Assembly: GCA_944358275.1 (NCBI GenBank)
Contig: CALVQZ010000139.1
Coordinates: forward strand, 1-5,228
DNA from: an uncultured Bacilli bacterium
GTDB taxonomy: Bacteria > Bacillota_I > Bacilli_A > RF39 > UBA660
Length of the DNA: 5,228 bases
Reading direction: 5' to 3'
A program made the translations under genes and the position numbers. Position 1 is the first letter of the stretch. Every line of letters begins with the position of its first letter. Shown here in pieces: positions 1 through 5,228 of the stretch. The notes under the pieces are model-generated. The model was not told the origin of the DNA and did no database searches. It saw only the letters and a list, made by a program, of their open reading frames with translations.

Positions 1-153
1 AAAAGGATAATATATGTATCTTGTAATTCAACTACTTTAGCAAGAGATATAAATTATTTAAAAGATAAATATGTATTAAAAAGCATTAAATTATTTGATT
101 TATTTCCAAATACTCATCACGTTGAAACAATTTGTTTAATGGAGAGAAAATAG
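1..153 (+). CDS. rlmD: 23S rRNA (uracil-5-)-methyltransferase, C-terminal end (partial)
   Basis: This is the last 50 codons of an RlmD/RumA-type (RlmCD in Bacillota) SAM-dependent methyltransferase, which makes 5-methyluridine in 23S rRNA; the rest lies left of the window. Seen: the fragment carries the family signature IIYVSCNSTTLARD (fragment residues 3-16) and ends with FPNTHHVETICLMERK and TAG. Known: in E. coli RumA the nucleophile is Cys389 in the VSCN motif and Glu424 lies in the terminal HxE motif. The equivalents here are Cys8 (bases 22-24) and Glu42, spaced 34 residues apart against 35 in E. coli, so the catalytic C-terminus is intact. The Pro that usually follows VSCN is Ser. The exact target base (U747, U1939, or both as in RlmCD), or a tRNA target, cannot be told from the fragment. 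A hairpin follows 12 bases after the stop. Confidence 0.9.
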   Translation, partial: KRIIYVSCNSTTLARDINYLKDKYVLKSIKLFDLFPNTHHVETICLMERK

Positions 154-165
154 TAAAATAATTGT

Positions 166-203
166 TTTGGTAGTGTGAAAAACATTGCACACTACCAAAT
201 TTT
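166..203 (+). terminator. Rho-independent terminator of the rlmD-like gene
   Basis: A perfect 12-bp stem, TTTGGTAGTGTG at 166-177 against CACACTACCAAA at 188-199, encloses a 10-base loop and is followed by only four T (200-203). Its place 12 bases after the methyltransferase stop fits a terminator. The short T tract merges with the first codon recognisable as ABC ATPase (TTT, 201-203), so the original tail may have been cut by the deletion that created this junction. On the minus strand the T tail is poorer. Confidence 0.7.
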
Positions 204-773
204 GAAGAAGGTAAAATTTATGGAATAGTTGGAAGAAATGGAAGTGGCAAGAGCTTGTTATTTAAAACAATATGTGGTTTTTTGACACCAACAAGTGGGA
301 AAGTAATTGTTAATGATATTGATATATATAAATCAAAAACATTTCCACCAGAGACTAGAGCACTTATTGAAAAACCAAATTTTATAAATTCATTATCAGG
401 ATTTGAAAATTTAAAAATGTTAGTTGATATAAAGAAAATTGTTGGAGTTAAAGAAATTGAAGATACATTGTCATTAGTAAATTTAGAAAATGAAAAAAAT
501 AAAAAATTTGGTAAATATTCATTAGGTATGAAACAAAAACTAGGAATTGCATCTGTTTTAATGGAAAATCCTAAAATAATAATATTAGATGAACCTTTTA
601 ATGGAATAGATAAATCAAGTATACAAGAAATAAAAAATTATTTATTGAAAATTAAGTCAGATAAAATAATTATAATTGCTTCACATATAGAATCAGATAT
701 TAAAGATCTATGTGATGTAATATTTGAAATGGATTTAGGAAAAGTAAATGTATCAGATAATTATGTAAAATAA
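201..773 (+). pseudogene. ABC-transporter ATP-binding protein, 5'-truncated remnant
   Basis: The frame from 201 encodes about 190 residues of a small ABC ATPase of the ABC-2/bacitracin-resistance type, which would power an integral-membrane permease. Seen in order: FEEGKIYGIVG; Walker A GRNGSGKS (231-254); a Q-loop region with IEKP instead of Gln, usual for this subgroup; a signature YSLGMKQK (Ser at 519-521); Walker B IIILDEP with Asp at 588-590 and Glu at 591-593; and H-loop SHIESD with His at 684-686. The family's first ~25 residues (first strands, A-loop aromatic) are absent. In this frame TAG lies at 171-173 and no ATG, GTG or TTG occurs before TTG at 255, which is already past Walker A and has no ribosome binding site. 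Any product would therefore lack the phosphate-binding loop. The 3' end looks intact and no permease gene follows. No stop or frameshift interrupts the rest, so the loss may be recent. An unusual start such as ATT at 216 is possible but unlikely. Confidence 0.8.
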
Positions 774-791
774 TAATATATTCTTTTTTAG

Positions 792-816
792 CAGTCTAGT
801 TTCTAGATTGTTTTTT
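792..816 (+). terminator. Rho-independent terminator after the ABC ATPase remnant
   Basis: CAGTCTAG (792-799) pairs with CTAGATTG (803-810) in an 8-bp stem with one G-T wobble and a TTT loop, followed directly by six T (811-816). It lies 19 bases after the ATPase stop codon and is the expected 3' end of that transcription unit. Confidence 0.8.
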
Positions 817-852
817 CAATTCTATATTATCCTTTACAATTATAAATGAAAC

Positions 853-892
853 AAAAATAAAAAACTATTTTTCACTTTTAAGTGTGAAATAG
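853..892 (-). terminator. Second minus-strand terminator, downstream of the 124-residue gene
   Basis: Read on the minus strand, CTATTTCAC (892-884) pairs with GTGAAAAATAG (875-865) in a 9-bp stem with a two-base bulge and an 8-base loop. A T6-A-T5 tail follows (864-853). It lies about 43 bases past the stop of the minus-strand gene and backs up the first terminator. Confidence 0.6.
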
Positions 893-915
893 GATGATTA
901 CATAGTTTTAAATAT

Positions 916-938
916 AAAAAAAATAGATGTTTATCTAT
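916..938 (-). terminator. First minus-strand terminator, overlapping the stop codon of the 124-residue gene
   Basis: On the minus strand ATAGAT (938-933) pairs with ATCTAT (928-923) around an AAAC loop, and a run of eight T (923-916) begins at the last base of the stem. The hairpin includes the TAG stop codon (937-935). The stem is only 6 bp and AT-rich, so it may be leaky, which fits a second terminator further on. Confidence 0.55.
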
Positions 939-1309
939 CTTGACTTATTATATCCTTTAATTACCTTATGATATTCCTTTTCTTTAATTTCAACTGGAAT
1001 AAGAATTTTTACAGGGTTTTTTTTACCATATTGATAGTTAGCATAATTTAAGTGTACGCCATATTCTTCATCATAATCTAACCTAAATATTATTTTTTTA
1101 TCAAGTGAAGATATTCCAACTATCTTTCCATAGTGTTCGCTTCTTTTAAGTGTACATTTATATGGAATTGAACCATGATTAAATTTGTTACTTAAGCCCA
1201 TAACAATAGCCATAAGCGAATATAATTTATCTATACTGCTTACTGGTTTTATAACTCTTTCTTTCTTTATTGGTGTAAAAAACACATTATAATCATCTTT
1301 TCTAATCAT
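935..1309 (-). CDS. Hypothetical 124-residue soluble protein, possibly related to polymorphic-toxin C-terminal domains
   Basis: I do not recognise this gene with certainty. The start is the ATG at 1309-1307, with GAGGGG five bases upstream as ribosome binding site and a consensus promoter just before it, so the start and expression look real. The protein is basic and has no signal peptide or membrane segment. The N-terminal third (to about residue 50) is predicted helical around SIDKLYSLMAIVMGLSNKF; the rest alternates short strands and turns. Residues 76-106 contain R-L-D-Y-D, then G84-x-H86-x-N88, Y92, G95-K96 and IP at 104-105. From memory this spacing resembles the last domain of many secreted polymorphic (RHS, LXG or CDI-type) toxins, where an RxDYDxxxGxHxN motif precedes a GKG and an IP motif. 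That is inference: no delivery domain and no immunity gene adjoin it. It is a single-gene unit, divergent from pheST and closed by tandem terminators. Confidence 0.75.
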   Translation of the reverse strand: MIRKDDYNVFFTPIKKERVIKPVSSIDKLYSLMAIVMGLSNKFNHGSIPYKCTLKRSEHYGKIVGISSLDKKIIFRLDYDEEYGVHLNYANYQYGKKNPVKILIPVEIKEKEYHKVIKGYNKSR

Positions 1310-1333
1310 ATTAACCCCTCACTTTTGCCACGT

Positions 1334-1361
1334 ATTATACATATTTTTTTAATTTTGTCAA
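1334..1361 (-). promoter_or_regulatory. Sigma-A-type promoter of the 124-residue gene
   Basis: On the minus strand a perfect TTGACA (1361-1356) is separated by 16 bases from a perfect TATAAT (1339-1334). Transcription should start near 1327, giving a leader of about 18 bases that contains the GAGGGG ribosome binding site (1320-1315). Two consensus hexamers at near-ideal spacing predict strong expression unless repressed. Confidence 0.8.
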
Positions 1362-1366
1362 ATTTT

Positions 1367-1380
1367 GATATTGCAATATC
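1367..1380. promoter_or_regulatory. 14-bp perfect palindrome between divergent promoters (candidate operator)
   Basis: GATATTGCAATATC is its own reverse complement. It abuts the -35 box of the pheST promoter (1381) and lies 5 bases from the -35 box of the opposite promoter (1361), where a dimeric regulator could act on both. About one palindrome of this length is expected by chance in 5 kb of DNA this AT-rich, so its position is the only real argument. No regulator gene is in the window. Confidence 0.3.
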
Positions 1381-1408
1381 TTGAATTATATTTGGAATAT
1401 GCTATAAT
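1381..1408 (+). promoter_or_regulatory. Sigma-A-type promoter of the pheST operon
   Basis: TTGAAT (1381-1386) and a perfect TATAAT (1403-1408) are separated by 16 bases. The -10 box is preceded by TGC (1400-1402), an extended -10 element. Transcription should begin near 1415, giving an untranslated leader of about 218 bases that holds the T-box. Confidence 0.8.
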
Positions 1409-1559
1409 ACTTTTTGAAAGCAAAGAAGTTGGAGTAGTAATAAATAAGTGCTTATAGAGAGCTCTTGGTAGGTGTAAAAGAGTAGTAACTATTTATGAAT
1501 TCGCCAAATGAGTGCATATAAAATATGCCGTTAAATCGCGTTAAGATTAGAGTGCATAG

Positions 1560-1615
1560 AATCTATGAACTAAGGTGGTACCGTTCTATTGAACCCTTAG
1601 ATTATAGATTTTTTT
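1560..1615 (+). terminator. Terminator hairpin of the pheST T-box leader
   Basis: AATCTATGA (1560-1568) pairs with TTATAGATT (1602-1610), including one G-T wobble. After an A-A mismatch the stem continues into the CTAAGG/CCTTAG helix, and a T run (1609-1615) follows. It ends 17 bases before the pheS start, so termination would abort the transcript before translation. The lower stem competes with a small hairpin, CATAG/CTATG (1555-1567), and this competition may be the switch. Confidence 0.65.
1570..1600 (+). promoter_or_regulatory. T-box antiterminator
   Basis: The canonical fold can be drawn exactly: helix A1 CTAAGG (1570-1575) with CCTTAG (1595-1600), the seven-base bulge TGGTACC (1576-1582) that receives the tRNA 3' end, and helix A2 GTTC (1583-1586) with GAAC (1591-1594), capped by the loop TATT. 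Confidence 0.85.
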
Positions 1616-1632
1616 AATTTTAAGGAGGAAAC

Positions 1633-2682
1633 ATGATAGAAGATTTAAAGATATTAAAAGAAGAATTTGAAAAAGAAATATCAAGTGTTAATTCTATGAA
1701 TGAACTAAACGAAATAAGAGTTAAATATTTAGGTAAAAAAAGTAAAGTACAAGAATTTTCATCACACATGAAAGATTTATCTATAGATGAGAAAAAAGAG
1801 TGTGGAAGACTGATGAATGAATTTAAGGTTCATGTTGAAAATATGATATCTGATTTAAAAATAGAATTAGAAAAAAAATTATTAGAAGAAAAATTAGAAA
1901 AAGAAAAGATAGATGTAACACTTCCTGCAACTAAAATAAGAGTTGGTGGTATTCATCCAATAACTAAAGTAATAAATGAAATAGAAGATTTATTTATATC
2001 GATGGGTTATGATGTATTAGATGGCCCAGAAGTAGAAAGTGATTTATATAATTTCGAAATGCTAAACTTACCAAAAGGGCATCCAGCAAGAGACACTCAA
2101 GATAGTTTTTACATAACTGAAGATACACTTCTTAGGACACAAACATCACCCATTCAAGTAAGAACGATGCTTGCAAATATGGAAAAAACACCAATAAGAG
2201 TAATATGTCCTGGTAAAACATATAGAAAAGATAACGATGATGCGACTCATTCTCATCAATTTCATCAAATAGAAGGACTCGTTGTAGATGAGAATATATC
2301 TATGTCTGATTTAAAAGGGACACTGGAAATATTTGCAAAGAAAATGTTTGGTGAAAAAAGAGAAATCAGATTTAGACCAAGTCACTTTCCATTCACTGAA
2401 CCAAGTATTGAAGTTGATGTTACTTGTGCAAACTGTAATGGAAAAGGTTGTAATATTTGCAAAAATACAGGATGGATTGAAATTCTAGGTGCAGGTATGG
2501 TACATCCTAATGTATTAAATATGTGTGGATATGATAGTAATAAGTATACAGGTTTTGCATTTGGTGTAGGTCCAGAAAGGATTGCTATGCTTAAATATGG
2601 AATAAGTGATATAAGAAATTTTTATACTAATGATTTAAGATTTTTAAAAGAATTCGATAGAATTGAAAAGGAGGACTTATGA
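1633..2682 (+). CDS. pheS: Phenylalanyl-tRNA synthetase alpha subunit
   Basis: PheS is the catalytic subunit of the cytoplasmic (alpha-beta)2 class II synthetase that charges tRNA-Phe with phenylalanine using ATP. At 349 residues it has normal length. Residues 1-90 form the N-terminal coiled-coil arm that binds tRNA. The catalytic domain follows, with HPARDTQDSFY (150-160), LLRTQTSP (166-173), motif 2 from GKTYRKD to THSHQFHQIEG (194-215), RPSHFPFTEPS (248-258) and motif 3 GFAFGVGPERIAML (307-320). Ala309 matches E. coli Ala294, which shapes the amino-acid pocket. Cys265, Cys268, Cys273 and Cys276 form a CxxC-x4-CxxC knuckle seen in various bacterial PheS proteins, possibly a zinc site. The ATG at 1633 is chosen because AAGGAGG (1622-1628) lies four bases upstream. 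The gene is under T-box control and its stop overlaps the pheT start as ATGA. Confidence 0.98.
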   Translation: MIEDLKILKEEFEKEISSVNSMNELNEIRVKYLGKKSKVQEFSSHMKDLSIDEKKECGRLMNEFKVHVENMISDLKIELEKKLLEEKLEKEKIDVTLPATKIRVGGIHPITKVINEIEDLFISMGYDVLDGPEVESDLYNFEMLNLPKGHPARDTQDSFYITEDTLLRTQTSPIQVRTMLANMEKTPIRVICPGKTYRKDNDDATHSHQFHQIEGLVVDENISMSDLKGTLEIFAKKMFGEKREIRFRPSHFPFTEPSIEVDVTCANCNGKGCNICKNTGWIEILGAGMVHPNVLNMCGYDSNKYTGFAFGVGPERIAMLKYGISDIRNFYTNDLRFLKEFDRIEKEDL

Positions 2683-5048
2683 GAGTTAGTGATAAGTGGC
2701 TAAAAGAATTAGTCGATGTAGAAGATGATGTAAAAAATATTGCTGATAAGATGCTTTCTGTTGGTAATGAATATGATAGTATCACAGAATTATGTCCAGC
2801 AACTAACTTAGTAATAGGTAGAGTCATATCAAAAACTCCTCATCCAGATTCTGATCACTTAAATGTATGCGAAGTTGACTTAGGAGATAAAATATACAAG
2901 ATTGTTTGTGGAGCACCTAATGTAGATGTTAATCAAAAGGTTATAGTAGCAAAAATAGGTGCTAAACTACCAGGTGGAGAAATAAAAAAGACAACAATTA
3001 GAGGAGTAGAATCAAATGGTATGATTTGTTCTATTGCAGAACTTGGTTTAGAATCCAAATATGTAAAAGAAGAAGATAAAAAAGGTATACACATTCTTAA
3101 TGAAGATGCTCCTGTTGGAGTAGATGCAAAAGAATATCTAAGATTAAATGATACATATATAGACTATGAACTTACAGCAAATAGAAGTGATTTATTAAGT
3201 ATGTTAGGTATGGCATATGAAGTTGGAGCAATTTATGGTAAGAAAGTAAATATACCTACAAATAAACTAAACGAAATAGAAGAAAAAACAAAAGATTACA
3301 TTGACATAGAAAATAAAACTAACAATTGTTATGCATATACTTCAAGAATAGTAAAAAATGTTATTATAAAAGAAAGTCCAGAATTTATTAAATCTAGACT
3401 TATGTCATCAGGCATAAGACCAATAAATAATGTAGTAGATATAAGTAATTATGTAATGCTAGAATATGGACAACCACTTCACTTTTTTGACCTAGATAAA
3501 GTAGGTGGCAAAGTAATAATTAGACAAGCAACTAATGGTGAAAAAATAACAACATTAGATAATATAGAAAGAACTTTAAAAGAAACAGATATAGTAATTT
3601 GTGATGAATATCATCCAATCGCACTAGCAGGTGTTATGGGAGGCCTTGATACTGAGGTAACAGAAAACACCAAAAATATTTTAATTGAAAGTGCAATATT
3701 TAACCCATATAATATTAGATACACATCTAAAGAAATATTAAGAAGCGAATCATCTATGAGGTTTGAAAAAGGAATAGATCCAAATAGAACAAAAGAAGCA
3801 CTAGATAGGGCAGCATATCTACTTGATAAATATGCAAATGGTAGTGTATTAAAAGGAATAGTTGGTTTTAATAACAAAGACTTAGATGATAAAAAGATAG
3901 AAATAACTATAGATAAGATAAACAAAGTATTAGGAATGGAAGTACAAAAAGAAGAAGTAGAAAATATCTTTACAAGATTAGGATTTACTTATAAAAAAAA
4001 TGGCGATGTATATACGGTTTATGTCCCTACAAGAAGACTAGATATATCTATAAAAGAAGATTTAATAGAAGAAGTAGGTAGACTACACGGATATGAAAAT
4101 ATGAAAGGTACTCTTCCTATTGTACCTATTAAAAGAGGTAGATATATTGCAAAAAATAAGTATATTAAAGATATAAAAAATAGATTATATTCACTTGGTC
4201 TAAACGAAGTTATAACCTATTCTTTAATAAATAAAGAAGAAATAGAACTATTTAAAGATAAACCTTTTGAATACATAAAGACATTGTCACCTCTTACAGA
4301 AGATAAATCGATAATGAGATATAGTCTAATACCTTCTTTATTAAAAGTAGCAGATTATAATATTTCAAGAAATATAAAAGATGTAAGCATATTTGAAACA
4401 AGCAAAATATATTATATAGATGAAGATTATAAAGAAGTGAATAAACTATCAATTTTAATGACAGGAAGTTACATAGAAAACTCTTGGAATGGAAAAATGA
4501 TTTGTGATTTTTACACACTAAAAGGAGTACTTGAAAATTTATTAACATATTTAGGTTTAATAAAAAGATACACTTTATCGCAAGAAAATATCGTAAAATC
4601 ACTTCATAAAGGAGTAAGTGCGAATATACTTGTAGATAACATAGTAGTGGGTTACTTAGGTAAACCACATCCAAATATATGTAAATATGATGTTTATGTA
4701 TTAGAATTAGACTTAGATAAATTATTCAATATTCAAATAAAAGGAATAAAATCAAAAGAAGTACCTAAGTATCCATCAGTAGTAAAAGATATGGCATTTA
4801 TATTAGATAATAGTATAAATGCAATAGATGTTATGAAGACAATAAGTAAAAAAGGTGGAAAAATAGTTACTAATGTTGATGTATTCGATGTATTTAACAA
4901 TATAGAAGAGGGTAAAAAATCAATAGCATTTAAAATTACTTTCCAAGATTCTACTAAAACATTAACTGAAGAAGAAGTAATAAATTCATTTAATATGATA
5001 ATAGAAAATGTAGAAGAAGAATATAATGCAGTACTTAGAAATAAATAA
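2679..5048 (+). CDS. pheT: Phenylalanyl-tRNA synthetase beta subunit
   Basis: PheT is the structural, tRNA-binding and proofreading partner of PheS. At 789 residues it is full length. Domains in order: N-terminal B1 part (1-40); OB-fold tRNA-binding domain (about 42-150, with HPDSDHLNVCEV and GAPNV); B3/B4 editing domain (about 210-370, with RPINNVVDISNYVM, QPLHFFD, GVMGG and RFEKGIDPNR); B5 DNA-binding-like fold (about 404-470, ending PTRRLDISIKEDLIEEVGR); the catalytically dead class II-like core (about 485-690); and the C-terminal anticodon-binding ferredoxin-like FDX-ACB domain (about 697-789, from YPSVVKDMAF). Editing-site equivalents are His268 and Glu337, as in E. coli His261 and Glu334, but the E. 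coli T-D-A-S stretch is S-E-S-S (356-359). The ATG overlaps the pheS TGA as ATGA, and AAGGAGG (2668-2674) inside pheS sits four bases upstream, implying coupled, balanced translation. No terminator follows on the plus strand. Confidence 0.98.
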   Translation: MRVSDKWLKELVDVEDDVKNIADKMLSVGNEYDSITELCPATNLVIGRVISKTPHPDSDHLNVCEVDLGDKIYKIVCGAPNVDVNQKVIVAKIGAKLPGGEIKKTTIRGVESNGMICSIAELGLESKYVKEEDKKGIHILNEDAPVGVDAKEYLRLNDTYIDYELTANRSDLLSMLGMAYEVGAIYGKKVNIPTNKLNEIEEKTKDYIDIENKTNNCYAYTSRIVKNVIIKESPEFIKSRLMSSGIRPINNVVDISNYVMLEYGQPLHFFDLDKVGGKVIIRQATNGEKITTLDNIERTLKETDIVICDEYHPIALAGVMGGLDTEVTENTKNILIESAIFNPYNIRYTSKEILRSESSMRFEKGIDPNRTKEALDRAAYLLDKYANGSVLKGIVGFNNKDLDDKKIEITIDKINKVLGMEVQKEEVENIFTRLGFTYKKNGDVYTVYVPTRRLDISIKEDLIEEVGRLHGYENMKGTLPIVPIKRGRYIAKNKYIKDIKNRLYSLGLNEVITYSLINKEEIELFKDKPFEYIKTLSPLTEDKSIMRYSLIPSLLKVADYNISRNIKDVSIFETSKIYYIDEDYKEVNKLSILMTGSYIENSWNGKMICDFYTLKGVLENLLTYLGLIKRYTLSQENIVKSLHKGVSANILVDNIVVGYLGKPHPNICKYDVYVLELDLDKLFNIQIKGIKSKEVPKYPSVVKDMAFILDNSINAIDVMKTISKKGGKIVTNVDVFDVFNNIEEGKKSIAFKITFQDSTKTLTEEEVINSFNMIIENVEEEYNAVLRNK

Positions 5049-5157
5049 AGATAGATATGACAATTAAAATAATAAAAAAACATTTTCAAAACACCAATAC
5101 ATATGATATTTATCTCAATAAACAATCAAAAATAACAAGTTTTTTTCTTAATCCATT

Positions 5158-5189
5158 AAAAAACCCAACATCTCAAAATGCTGTTTTGG
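5158..5189 (-). terminator. Imperfect minus-strand terminator at the right edge
   Basis: On the minus strand CCAAAACAGCAT (5189-5178) can pair with ATGTTGG (5171-5165) as a 7-bp stem with bulges of two and three bases around the loop TTTGAG, followed by G and six T (5163-5158). The perfect version would be CCAACAT/ATGTTGG, so this looks like a decayed hairpin. It implies a minus-strand gene or element beyond the window, converging on pheT. The rest of 5049-5228 holds no gene I can support. A minus-strand frame open from the edge to TAA at 5150-5148 runs through this hairpin and is probably not coding. Confidence 0.4.
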
Positions 5190-5228
5190 CTCTGCTATTA
5201 TAATTAATAAATTAGGCGTAATTGTTTG

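Larger units (their letters stand above)
1415..1615 (+). ncRNA. T-box leader (riboswitch) sensing uncharged tRNA-Phe
   Basis: The leader of pheST has the parts of a T-box. The base of Stem I pairs TTGG (1429-1432) with CCAA (1504-1507). Above it, the loop-E AGTA (1433-1436) faces GAA (1497-1499) and the specifier TTC (1500-1502), a Phe codon. A 7-bp helix follows (1440-1446 with 1490-1496), then the distal arm with AGAGAG (1456-1461) and a hairpin CTCTT/AAGAG around the loop GGTAGGTGTAA (1467-1477), the conserved distal elements. Stem II-like GCATAT/ATATGC is at 1514-1528, followed by conserved CCGTTA and GCGTTAAG. The antiterminator carries AAGGTGGTACCG (1572-1583). Its TGGT (1576-1579) would pair with a tRNA 3' end ACCA, agreeing with discriminator A in tRNA-Phe. 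Uncharged tRNA-Phe should stabilise the antiterminator and raise pheST transcription. Confidence 0.95.

Noticed and set aside
255..773. A complete 172-residue ABC protein starting at TTG 255.
   Set aside because: It would start after Walker A, and no ribosome binding site precedes it. The homology clearly extends upstream to base 201, so this is a truncated gene and not a short native one.
817..860. AT-rich stretch between opposing terminators, checked for a small gene or CRISPR-like repeat.
   Set aside because: No repeats, no ribosome binding site with an open frame, and no structure beyond the flanking terminators.
2668..2682. ATGA overlap of pheS and pheT as an unusual event.
   Set aside because: Overlapping stop and start with an internal AAGGAGG is common in bacterial operons and normal for genes encoding subunits of one complex.
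3611..3925. Minus-strand open frame inside pheT (also 2627-2827, 4294-4674 and 4733-5125).
   Set aside because: Shadows of the pheS/pheT reading frames. Their products are the hydrophobic Leu/Ile/Ser-rich kind expected from the antisense of AT-rich Lys/Asn/Glu coding sequence, with no ribosome binding sites seen.
5057..5203. Plus-strand ATG frame of 48 codons just after pheT.
   Set aside because: No good ribosome binding site, a low-complexity AT-driven composition (Lys, Asn, Ile, Phe), overlap with the minus-strand hairpin, and no recognisable family.
5148..5228. Minus-strand open frame of 26 codons from the window edge to TAA, with a protein-like C-terminus (AEPKQHFEMLGFLMD).
   Set aside because: It runs straight through the terminator-like hairpin and its T6 tail, it is short, and no start or family can be seen. 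More likely a translation of the hairpin, although a partial gene is not excluded.

Overview
The window is AT-rich (roughly 70% A+T, Arg mostly AGA) and uses TGA as a stop, since pheS ends in TGA. It also has near-consensus sigma-A-type promoters, strong AAGGAGG ribosome binding sites and a tRNA-sensing T-box leader. Together these point to a low-GC Bacillota (Firmicutes) bacterium of Clostridia or Bacilli affinity, and not a mycoplasma with a reassigned TGA. Genus cannot be told from this piece.

Layout from left to right. (i) 1-153: the last 50 codons of a 23S rRNA m5U methyltransferase (RlmD/RumA family), including its catalytic Cys and general-base Glu, followed by a 12-bp perfect hairpin. 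(ii) 201-773: an ABC-transporter ATPase that has lost its first ~25 residues and its start codon. Its reading frame begins directly against the 3' edge of that hairpin, and no permease gene accompanies it. It ends at its own Rho-independent terminator. (iii) 774-934: a convergent intergenic stretch holding one plus-strand and two minus-strand terminators. (iv) 935-1309 (minus): a solitary gene for a 124-residue soluble protein of unproven function, with a perfect TTGACA/TATAAT promoter. Its C-terminal half resembles domains found at the ends of polymorphic toxins. (v) 1310-1632: the divergent control region, with back-to-back promoters around a 14-bp palindrome and then a complete T-box leader with a UUC (Phe) specifier. 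(vi) 1633-5048: pheS and pheT, overlapping by ATGA, encoding the two subunits of phenylalanyl-tRNA synthetase. (vii) 5049-5228: a spacer with no convincing gene, containing an imperfect minus-strand terminator that suggests a convergent gene or mobile element beyond the right edge.

The core of the window is a standard amino-acid-responsive operon: uncharged tRNA-Phe should bind the T-box leader and allow transcription of pheST. The accessory material is the beheaded ABC ATPase, the lone 124-residue protein and the right-hand spacer. I see no convincing wholly new system. The best leads are the possible stand-alone toxin-like protein, the T-box in which the antiterminator appears nested inside the terminator stem, and the deletion junction at the rlmD terminator.
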